Under the pieces are notes generated by a model. It did no database searches. It was not told the DNA's origin and worked only from the letters and a program-made list of their open reading frames with translations. This document shows positions 45,883-52,467 of a stretch of DNA of 64,000 nt, one piece after another; within the stretch, counting starts at the first letter, position 1; each line of letters opens with the position of its first letter. Source of the stretch: Hansschlegelia plantiphila (GTDB taxonomy: Bacteria > Pseudomonadota > Alphaproteobacteria > Rhizobiales > Methylopilaceae). Location: positions 326,001 through 390,000 of the forward strand of contig NZ_BSFI01000008.1 of the NCBI RefSeq assembly GCF_027922265.1, read 5' to 3'. The position numbers were made by a program, and so were the translations under genes.

Positions 45883-46665
45883 ATGCTCGACGCCAAGACC
45901 GCCGTCGTCACCGGATCCACCAGCGGCATCGGCCTCGCGGTGGCGCGCGCGCTCGCCAAGGCCGGGGCGAATGTCGTCATCAACGGCTTCGGCGACAAGG
46001 TGGAGATCGAGGCGACGCGGGCCGGGATCGAGGCCGACCATGGAAAGCCGGTCATCTACGACGCCGCCGACATGCTCAAGCCGCGCGAGATCGCCCGCAT
46101 GATCCAAGACGCCGAGGAGCGGTTCGGCGCAGTCGACATCCTCGTGAACAACGCCGGGATCCAGCACGTCTCACCGGTCGACGAGTTCCCCGACGACAAG
46201 TGGGACCAGATCATCGCGATCAATCTGTCGGCCGCGTTCCACGCCACGAAGGCGGCGCTGCCGGGCATGAAGCGCAAGGGATGGGGCCGCATCGTCAACA
46301 CGGCGTCGGCGCATGCTCTGGTCGCCTCGCCGTTCAAGTCGGCCTATGTGGCCGCCAAGCATGGCATTGCGGGCTTCACAAAATCGGCGGCGCTCGAGGT
46401 CGCGCAGCAGAAGATCACGGTCAACGCGATCTGCCCCGGCTATGTCTGGACGCCGCTGGTCGAGAAGCAGATCCCAGACACCATGAAGGCGCGCGGCATG
46501 ACCGAGGATGAGGTCAAACGCGACGTCCTGCTCGCAGCCCAGCCGACCAAGGAGTTCGTCACTCCTGATCAGGTCGCGGCGCTCGCCGTTTTCCTGTGCT
46601 CAGACGCCGCGGCCCAGATCACAGGCGCGCTGCTCACCATGGACGGCGGCTGGACCGCCGCCTGA
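45883..46665 (+). CDS. bdhA: 3-hydroxybutyrate dehydrogenase
   Basis: 260-residue short-chain dehydrogenase oxidising (R)-3-hydroxybutyrate to acetoacetate. The NAD-binding TGSTSGIG is at about residues 10-17, NNAGIQHVSPVDEF is next, the active-site Tyr/Lys pair is in SAYVAAKHGIAG, and NAICPGYVWTPLVEKQI is typical of BdhA. It ends in MDGGWTAA as usual. GGGAGA precedes the ATG. It would feed polyhydroxybutyrate-derived carbon to acetyl-CoA, consistent with an ethylmalonyl-CoA-type metabolism. Confidence 0.93.
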   Translation: MLDAKTAVVTGSTSGIGLAVARALAKAGANVVINGFGDKVEIEATRAGIEADHGKPVIYDAADMLKPREIARMIQDAEERFGAVDILVNNAGIQHVSPVDEFPDDKWDQIIAINLSAAFHATKAALPGMKRKGWGRIVNTASAHALVASPFKSAYVAAKHGIAGFTKSAALEVAQQKITVNAICPGYVWTPLVEKQIPDTMKARGMTEDEVKRDVLLAAQPTKEFVTPDQVAALAVFLCSDAAAQITGALLTMDGGWTAA

Positions 46666-46676
46666 CCGGCCGGAAC

Positions 46677-46708
46677 AGAAAACGCGCGGCCCGGGAAGGA
46701 CCGCGCGT
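46677..46708 (-). terminator. Terminator of the small exported-protein gene at 46728
   Basis: Stem 46682-46689 (ACGCGCGG) pairs with 46701-46708 (CCGCGCGT) around an 11-base loop. On the minus strand it is followed by TTTT (46680-46677). It may act in both directions between the convergent genes. Confidence 0.65.
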
Positions 46709-46727
46709 GTCTCTGACCCGATAAGGT

Positions 46728-47039
46728 TCAGCGCGGCTTCAGATCGCCGGCCGGCGTCTCCGTATGCCCGCGCAGATCGGTTGCGCTCGGATTTCCGCCG
46801 GCGTCGCCCGAAGGCGTATGGCCGGGAAGCTTCTCCGCAGCCGTCCCCTCCGAACCGGCGGCTCCGGTGCTCATTTGCGAGCCCGTGCTCGGCGCCATCG
46901 TGCCGGCGCTGTTCTTCATCTGGGTGTCGGCGGAGTTCGGCTGGGCCGAGTCCGAGGAGTTCGCCTGGGCGAACGCGACAGCCGGCGAGCCGGCGAGAAG
47001 CGCGGCCGAAAGGCCGATGGCGTAAAATTTGTTGGTCAT
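46728..47039 (-). CDS. Small Ser/Thr/Gly-rich exported protein
   Basis: 103 residues. The signal peptide MTNKFYAIGLSAALLAGSPA is cleaved near AFA-QAN. The mature chain of about 79 residues is low-complexity, rich in Ser, Thr, Gly, Ala and Asn, with the segments MKNSAGTMAPSTGSQMSTG and KLPGHTPSGDAGGN. It has no cysteine or clear fold and is probably disordered in the periplasm. The next gene upstream on this strand is the Met/His/Lys-rich exported protein, beyond an AT-rich gap. Confidence 0.75.
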   Translation of the reverse strand: MTNKFYAIGLSAALLAGSPAVAFAQANSSDSAQPNSADTQMKNSAGTMAPSTGSQMSTGAAGSEGTAAEKLPGHTPSGDAGGNPSATDLRGHTETPAGDLKPR

Positions 47040-47302
47040 GAGTGTCTCCCTGGATCAATCTTTTGAACGATGTCTTCGCTGGTCCGACGGTGACTCACCG
47101 TCCGACCTATAACCACGCCCGCATAAGACCCTTCTGATCTCTGCGATTTGACGGATCGTGCTGATATACGAAGCTGAAGCAGTGATTGTTCCGGAGATAA
47201 ATTGACTTCACTTAAATTTCACAAGATTTTCAAAATCTATATTCCTATGTGATCCAATGACATCTTGGCGTCGTATTAAATATGCGGATGCAGCCGCGTT
47301 CC
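47040..47302. other. AT-rich intergenic region
   Basis: No gene is seen. Composition departs strongly from the surrounding GC-rich DNA, especially 47160-47290. A perfect AGATTTT-C-AAAATCT palindrome spans 47224-47238. A minus-strand TTGTGA / TTTATC pair with 17-bp spacing (about 47224-47196) could be the promoter of the gene at 47039. It may also be the edge of an older insertion; no mobile-element remnant is visible. Confidence 0.5.
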
Positions 47303-47343
47303 AAAACACAAAATCCGCGCGGCCCGGGTCGGGCCACGCGGAT
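47303..47343 (-). terminator. Terminator of the Met/His/Lys-rich exported-protein gene
   Basis: Outer stem ATCCGCG/CGCGGAT (47313-47319 and 47337-47343) contains an inner GGCCCG/CGGGCC pair. On the minus strand it runs into TTTTGTGTTTT (47313-47303). Confidence 0.7.
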
Positions 47344-47370
47344 CTGAGGAATCGAACGGCGTTCAGCTTG

Positions 47371-47661
47371 TCAGGTGGGATTCTTCATCCCTTCGCCCTT
47401 CATCTCTCCCGGACCTCCCGGCTTCTTCATCATCATGCTGTTCTTGTGCATGCTACGCTTTTTGTGCATCGCCATCGATCTATGAGACTTCATGGACGAC
47501 GTCTTATGCATCGGCTTGTGCGTCGACTTGTGGTGCGACATGCCGGCGGCGGTCGTCGCCATCTTTTCTTTCCGCATCTCAGTCCCGGCGGCCTGAGCGG
47601 CGAACGCCGCGCCGGAAAAAGCTACAGCGAGCGTGATGACGCGAAGTGTTTTGAATGACAT
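47371..47661 (-). CDS. Small Met/His/Lys-rich exported protein
   Basis: 96 residues. The signal peptide is MSFKTLRVITLAVAFSGAAF, cleaved near AQA-AGT. The mature chain of about 72 residues is extremely biased: His, Met, Lys and Ser dominate (MSHHKSTHKPMHKTSSMK, MHKKRSMHKNSMMMKK). Repeated M-H-K units would suit binding of copper, silver or other soft metals, or of polyanions such as DNA. GGAGAA lies 6 bases before the ATG at 47661. No family is recognised. Confidence 0.75.
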   Translation of the reverse strand: MSFKTLRVITLAVAFSGAAFAAQAAGTEMRKEKMATTAAGMSHHKSTHKPMHKTSSMKSHRSMAMHKKRSMHKNSMMMKKPGGPGEMKGEGMKNPT

Positions 47662-47783
47662 TGTTTTCTCCACAGGCAGTTATCCGCTGCCCCCGCGCGA
47701 TGAACGCGTTGCTTTGCGTATCGTTCCGAAGAACCTGGCGGAGGATCACTTATAAGTCAGCGTGGAGTTCGGGGCAGAAACGG

Positions 47784-48725
47784 TTAACGCGCCTGCGCGG
47801 CGGCGGCGCAGCCGACAAGGCCCGAGACATCCGAGGAAACCACGACCGTCGCGATCTGACGCAGCATCGCCTCATGAGGGCGCTTCGTCTCGAAGCCCGC
47901 CCGGAACGCGTCCGCATCGACCAGGCCGACCAGCCGGGGCATGATCCCCCCGCAGAGATAGACGCCGCCACGCGCCCCGAAGGCGAGCGCAACGTCGCCC
48001 GAGAACCGCGCCAGCAAAACCAGGAACTGGCCGATAGTCTCCGCGGCCACGGGCTCGCCGGCGATGGCGGCCGCCGTGATCTCGGGGGACAAGGCGTCGT
48101 CCGGCGTCCGGCCGTCGACCAGCGCGATCGCGCGGTGAAGCCGTGGCAAGCCGAGCCCCGAGAGCACGGCCTCCGCCGAGACCCTCCCGAAATCCTCACG
48201 GACGAGAGCGAAGATCTCCGCCTCCCGCGCGTCGATGGAGGCAAGCTCGACATGGCCGGCCTCGCTCGGCATCGGCAGCCAACGGTCGCCGTCACGGATC
48301 AGCGCCGCGACGCCGAGCCCTGTTCCAGGGCCGAGAGCCGCCTTGGTCTCGTCCATCGGGACCGCCGGGCCGATGGCGATGAGTTCGTCCGGTTCGAGAT
48401 GCGGCAGACTGGCGGCCTGGGCGACGAAGTCGTTGATCAGGTCGACCTGCTCGAAGCCGAAGCGGCGCGCGAGGCTGTCGGCGTCGAAGGCCCAGGCCGC
48501 CCGGTTGGTGAGCTGGGCCCGCCTTCCTTGCACCGGACCTGCGATCGCGAAGGCGGCGCGCCGCGGCCGCGTTCCGGACTTTTCGAGATAGGCGGCGACG
48601 GCGTCGTCGAAGGCCTTATGGTCGTCGCCGTGCTCGACGGCGACGGCTCGCGGGCGCAGGCTCGCGCCGGACACCAGACCGAAGCGACAGTTGGTGCCGC
48701 CGATGTCGCCGACCAGAAGGGACAT
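47784..48725 (-). CDS. glk: Glucokinase
   Basis: 313-residue ASKHA-fold kinase phosphorylating glucose with ATP. The phosphate-1 motif GDIGGTNCRFGL is at residues 6-17, the adenosine/connect region is LGPGTGLGVAALI and the sugar site is SEAGHVELA, with LINDFVAQAASLP upstream. It is the bacterial Glk group A type of typical length. Its ATG at 48725 overlaps the last base of the upstream monooxygenase-fold gene stop (TGATG). Confidence 0.95.
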   Translation of the reverse strand: MSLLVGDIGGTNCRFGLVSGASLRPRAVAVEHGDDHKAFDDAVAAYLEKSGTRPRRAAFAIAGPVQGRRAQLTNRAAWAFDADSLARRFGFEQVDLINDFVAQAASLPHLEPDELIAIGPAVPMDETKAALGPGTGLGVAALIRDGDRWLPMPSEAGHVELASIDAREAEIFALVREDFGRVSAEAVLSGLGLPRLHRAIALVDGRTPDDALSPEITAAAIAGEPVAAETIGQFLVLLARFSGDVALAFGARGGVYLCGGIMPRLVGLVDADAFRAGFETKRPHEAMLRQIATVVVSSDVSGLVGCAAAAQAR

Positions 48726-49009
48726 CAGTCGAGATCGAGCAGTCGCACGCGCTGCAGCTTGACGAAGGCGCGCACGGCTTCGTCGAAGGCGCGTCCGGCG
48801 GCGCTCGCATGGCGCGCCGCGGCGGCCTCGTCGCTATCGTAGAGCGCCGAGGTCAGAAAGAAGCCGGGCGCGGACGGATCCTCGGCGATCGCGACTCCGC
48901 GACAACCCGCCTCCCCCCGCTCCGCGGCGTTCGCGTTCGCGAATACGGCGGCGCGGAAAGCCGACGCGTGCTGGGGATCGACCTCGAACACGGTAGAAAC
49001 GAGCTTCAT
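48725..49009 (-). CDS. ABM-like dimeric alpha-beta-barrel protein
   Basis: 94-residue protein resembling antibiotic-biosynthesis-monooxygenase-fold proteins. It begins KLVSTVFEVDPQHASAFRAA; GCRGVAIAEDPSAPGFFLTSALYDSDEAAAARHA is the central sheet-helix region, and EAVRAFVKLQRVRLLDL ends it. Members degrade heme or oxidise quinols, but many have no known activity. The ATG at 49009 gives the usual length. It is coupled to glk by a TGATG overlap. Confidence 0.75.
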   Translation of the reverse strand: MKLVSTVFEVDPQHASAFRAAVFANANAAERGEAGCRGVAIAEDPSAPGFFLTSALYDSDEAAAARHASAAGRAFDEAVRAFVKLQRVRLLDLD

Positions 49010-49069
49010 CGCCGCGACATAGTGCGCCCGCCTGTGCCGCCCATAGGTTTTCACGAACGCCTGGTCCCG

Positions 49070-49801
49070 ATGTCCGCACGCCTTCCCATCGAAACCGACA
49101 GCCTCGCCGACCGCGTCCTGCATCGCGACGGGATGATGCTGGTGATCGACAAGCCGGCCGGCGTGCCCGTCCATGCCGGACCGAAGGGCGGGATCAATCT
49201 CGAGCAGATGTTCGGCTCGCTCCGCTTCGGCCTGCCGCGCGATCCCGCGCTCGCCCACCGGCTGGACAAGGACACCAGCGGCTGCCTCGTGCTCGGCCGC
49301 CACCGCAAGGCGCTGGCGCGGCTCGGCAAGCTGTTTTCGAACGGCCGCATCGGCAAGACCTACTGGGCTGTGGTGCGCGGCTCGCCGGAGGCTGAGTCCG
49401 GGCTGATCGAGGCGCCGCTCGCCAAGCGCAGCCCGGAGCGGGGCTGGTGGATGGCGGTCGACCCCGCCGGTCAGCCTTCGGCGACCGAATGGCGGGTGAT
49501 GGCGCGCGGGGGCGGCCTCGCCTTCGTGGAGTTCACCCCGCTCACCGGCCGCACCCATCAGATCCGCGTGCACGCAGCCCATGTCGGCATGCCGTTGCTG
49601 GGCGACCCGATCTATGGCGCGGGCTCCGCCGGCGGCGCGGCGCTCCATCTGCACGCCCGGGCGGTCTCGATCCCGTTCAGCGAAAAGCGGCCCCCGATCG
49701 AGGTCGAGGCGCCCCTGCCCCCGCACATGGCGGCGACGTTCACGGCGATGGGATGGGACGCTGAGGCCCCATCTCCGCTCAAGCGCCCTATATCAGCCTG
49801 A
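49070..49801 (+). CDS. RluA-family pseudouridine synthase
   Basis: 243-residue RNA-modifying enzyme. The catalytic aspartate is in AHRLDKDTSGCLVLGR; other family motifs are MMLVIDKPAGVPVHAG, GKTYWAVVRG and the C-terminal RTHQIRVHAAHVGMPLLGDPIYG. There is no N-terminal S4 domain, so it resembles the RluA/YqcB-like subgroup; the rRNA or tRNA position modified cannot be told. The ATG at 49070 was chosen because the domain begins directly after it. Confidence 0.92.
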   Translation: MSARLPIETDSLADRVLHRDGMMLVIDKPAGVPVHAGPKGGINLEQMFGSLRFGLPRDPALAHRLDKDTSGCLVLGRHRKALARLGKLFSNGRIGKTYWAVVRGSPEAESGLIEAPLAKRSPERGWWMAVDPAGQPSATEWRVMARGGGLAFVEFTPLTGRTHQIRVHAAHVGMPLLGDPIYGAGSAGGAALHLHARAVSIPFSEKRPPIEVEAPLPPHMAATFTAMGWDAEAPSPLKRPISA

Positions 49802-49858
49802 AGGACGGTCCCGGCCGCTCCAGCGCCATGCCGCTCCCTCCCCGAAAGGTAAGTCCGC

Positions 49859-50827
49859 ATGGCCCGATGCCTCGTGCTGCTCAACCCTCGAGCCGGCACG
49901 CTCAAGGATTTGAGGCGGACCGCCGTCGGAGGTGAAACGCCCGCCGCGCTGATCGCCGACGCGTTCGCCTCCGCCGGCAAGGAGGTCGATGTGCGCATGG
50001 CGCCGCCGCGGGACCTTGGCCTGGTGCTGGACGAGATCCGGGCCGCGGACAGCCATGACGAGATCATCGTCGGCGGCGGCGACGGCTCGCTGTCGCGCTC
50101 GCTCGGCCGGCTGCTCGCCTCAGGCAAGACCTTCGGCGTGCTGCCCTTCGGAACGCTGAACCTGCTCGCACGCGATCTCGGCGTGCCGCAGGAGATGAAG
50201 GAGGCGATCGCCTCATTAGCCCGCGCCGAGCCCCGCCGTATCGACCTCGCCTCGATCAACGGACGGCCGTTTCACTCGATCTCCGGCCTCGGCTTCTTCG
50301 CGCAGATGGCCCAGGCGCGCGAGGCGGTGCGGGGCGTCAGGGGCTTCGGGCGTTACGCGGGGTTCGCGATGGCCGCGTTCCGCGCCTTCTTCCGCTCGGG
50401 CCGGTCGCGCTACGAGCTTGTGATCGACGGCGCCCCGCGCCGGGTCGAGGCCACGGCGGTGCTCGTCACCAACAACGCCTTCGCCGACGGCGCCTGGCGG
50501 CGCCCCCGGCTTGACGAAGGCCTGGTCGAGGTCGTCGTGGCCCATGCCGGCACGATGAGCCAGCGTATGCGGCTCGCCTTCGATGTGGTGCGGGGCGGCT
50601 GGCGCAAGAACCCGCTGATCGAGTCGTTCCGCGCGCAGAGCGTGGTGGTCGACAAGCTCCGCCGGAACCGCGTCTGGGTCGCGACCGACGGCGAACTCTC
50701 CCGCGAGCGCTGCCCGATCCGCTACGAGGCGATGCCGGGCGCCGCGGTGATGCTGACGCCGGTCATCCCCGCAGGACGTGCGGCGGAGGCCCCGGTGGCC
50801 GTGACGGGCGGCGTCGCAACCCGATAG
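49859..50827 (+). CDS. Diacylglycerol kinase family protein
   Basis: 322-residue lipid-kinase-fold protein. The nucleotide-binding VGGGDGSLSRSLG and LPFGTLNLLARDL are the DAGK-catalytic signatures (about residues 70-105). The C-terminal beta domain (about 135-300) includes SISGLGFFAQM and VATDGELSRE. Bacterial relatives (DgkB, YegS, BmrU) phosphorylate diacylglycerol or other lipids; the substrate here is unknown. The ATG at 49859 follows GAAAGGTAAGT by a few bases. It is convergent with argE. Confidence 0.88.
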   Translation: MARCLVLLNPRAGTLKDLRRTAVGGETPAALIADAFASAGKEVDVRMAPPRDLGLVLDEIRAADSHDEIIVGGGDGSLSRSLGRLLASGKTFGVLPFGTLNLLARDLGVPQEMKEAIASLARAEPRRIDLASINGRPFHSISGLGFFAQMAQAREAVRGVRGFGRYAGFAMAAFRAFFRSGRSRYELVIDGAPRRVEATAVLVTNNAFADGAWRRPRLDEGLVEVVVAHAGTMSQRMRLAFDVVRGGWRKNPLIESFRAQSVVVDKLRRNRVWVATDGELSRERCPIRYEAMPGAAVMLTPVIPAGRAAEAPVAVTGGVATR

Positions 50828-50830
50828 AGC

Positions 50831-50864
50831 GCGTCATGGTCCGACTTAGGCCGGGCCATGACGC
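50831..50864. terminator. Hairpin between convergent lipid-kinase and argE genes
   Basis: GCGTCATGGTCCG (50831-50843) pairs with CGGGCCATGACGC (50852-50864), 12 Watson-Crick pairs and one G-U. The core TCATGGTCCG matches the hairpin at 707-720, so it is a decayed copy of the REPIN-like family that may serve as a bidirectional terminator. It has no T-run. Confidence 0.55.
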
Positions 50865-50867
50865 GGC

Positions 50868-52025
50868 TTACGCCGAGCAATGCGCGATCAGGCGGCGCAT
50901 GAAGGCTTCGCAGGCGGCGAGCTGCGTCTCCTCGACGAACTCGTCGGGCTTGTGCGCCTCGCCGATCGAACCGGGACCGCAGATCACCGTCGGGACGCCC
51001 GCCGTCTCCACGAACAGGCCGGCCTCGGTGCCGTAGGCGACCTTGGCGTGGTCGTTGCGGCCGGCGAGCCGCTTCACCAGCGTCACGATGTCGGCGTCGG
51101 GCGAGACGTTGAGGCCCGGGATCTCCGACTTCAGGGCGATCTCTATCGCCGCCCGAGGATCGCGCGCGCGCATCTCGGCCTCGATCTCGCGCGCCGTCTG
51201 CTCGATCTCGGCGACGAGCGCGTCGGAGTCCTCCTCCGGCAGCACGCGGAACTCGAATTCGAGCCTCGCAAGATCCGGCACGATGTTGAGGGCGGTTCCG
51301 CCCTGAAACACGCCGACATGGGCGGTCGAGTGCACGACGTCGTAGAGCGGGTCGCGCAGGCCGGTCGCCGCGAGCCGGGAGGCGATCTCGGTCACCTTGG
51401 TCACGAGACGCGCGGCGTACTCGACGGCGTTGACCGCCTCTGTCGCACGCGCGGAATGGCCGCCGACGCCGCGCACGGCGACTGCGAAGGACCGCTTCGA
51501 CTTGTGGGCGATCACCACCTGCATGCCGGTCGGCTCGCCGACGATGCAGCCGAGCGGAAGCACCGGGCGACGGCTGAGCATCTCCAGCAGTTCGCGCACG
51601 CCGAGACAGCCGATCTCCTCGTCGTAGGAGAAGGCGAAATGGATCGGGACCTTCAGCTGCGCCGCGACCATTTCGGGCGCGAGCGCGAGGCAGACCGCGA
51701 TGAAGCCCTTCATGTCGCAGGCGCCTCGCGCATAGAGCCGGCCGTCGCGGCGGGAGAGGCCGAACGGGTCGCTCGTCCAGAGCTGGCCGTCGACCGGCAC
51801 CGTGTCGGTATGGCCGGACAGCACGATCCCCGGACGATCGGAGGGGCCGATCGTCGCGAACAGGTTGGATTTGTCGCCGTGGGCGTTCTCGACGCGCTCA
51901 TGCGCGATCCCCAGCCCGTCGAGATAGGCCTCGACATGCTCGATCAGAGCGATGTTCGGATTGCGGCTCGTCGTGTCGAAGGCGACGAGCCGGGAGAGCA
52001 TGTCGATCGTCGCTTGCGAAACCAT
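50868..52025 (-). CDS. argE: Acetylornithine deacetylase
   Basis: 385-residue M20 zinc hydrolase releasing acetate from N-acetylornithine in arginine synthesis. Metal/catalytic motifs are LSGHTDTVPVDG, RGACDMKGFI and SYDEEIGCLG, with the C-terminal ICGPGSIGEAHKPDEFVEE. RNPNIALIEHVEAYL near the N-terminus is typical of ArgE. The ATG at 52025 gives normal length; the frame is open upstream without support. Specificity among M20 amidohydrolases (ArgE or a related desuccinylase) is inferred from these motifs. Confidence 0.9.
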   Translation of the reverse strand: MVSQATIDMLSRLVAFDTTSRNPNIALIEHVEAYLDGLGIAHERVENAHGDKSNLFATIGPSDRPGIVLSGHTDTVPVDGQLWTSDPFGLSRRDGRLYARGACDMKGFIAVCLALAPEMVAAQLKVPIHFAFSYDEEIGCLGVRELLEMLSRRPVLPLGCIVGEPTGMQVVIAHKSKRSFAVAVRGVGGHSARATEAVNAVEYAARLVTKVTEIASRLAATGLRDPLYDVVHSTAHVGVFQGGTALNIVPDLARLEFEFRVLPEEDSDALVAEIEQTAREIEAEMRARDPRAAIEIALKSEIPGLNVSPDADIVTLVKRLAGRNDHAKVAYGTEAGLFVETAGVPTVICGPGSIGEAHKPDEFVEETQLAACEAFMRRLIAHCSA

Positions 52026-52154
52026 GGCGCTCGCTTTGCGGGCTGAGAGGGGCCGCGGGACCATAGAAGGGATCGCGGCGCCCGATCCAGTGGGCTTGGA
52101 TGGGAACAGCCCCGCGCAGGCGCGCGTTCGCTCGAAAACCGAGCGGAGAACAAG

Positions 52155-52373
52155 ATGGCGAAGCCTTACGCGGTTGGCGCGAGCGTGACTTGGACATGGG
52201 GAAAGGGCGAGGCCGCGGGCAAGGTCGCCCAGGTCTTCACCAGGCGGGTCCAGCGGACCATCAAGGGCGCCAAGATCACGCGCAGGGCGACTGAGGAGAA
52301 TCCCGCCTATCTCGTCGAGCAGGAGGGTGGCGGCCGGGCCCTGAAATCGCACTCCGAGCTCGAGAGCGCCTGA
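52155..52373 (+). CDS. DUF2945 (hypervirulence-associated TUDOR domain) protein
   Basis: 72-residue protein covering one domain: GASVTWTWGKGEAAGKVAQVFTRRV, then TRRATEENPAYLVEQEGGGRALKSHSEL. The family is named from a fungal hypervirulence protein and has an SH3/Tudor-like fold; its bacterial role is unknown. It is divergent from argE and 94 bp upstream of the MscS gene. Confidence 0.9.
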   Translation: MAKPYAVGASVTWTWGKGEAAGKVAQVFTRRVQRTIKGAKITRRATEENPAYLVEQEGGGRALKSHSELESA

Positions 52374-52467
52374 CGCCTTCCCTCGAGCCAGTCGATTGTC
52401 GGGGTGTCGCGGGCCCCATGGCGGCCTAGTTGAGCGCGCCCGCCACCGGCGTCGCCCCTTGCTGTTC

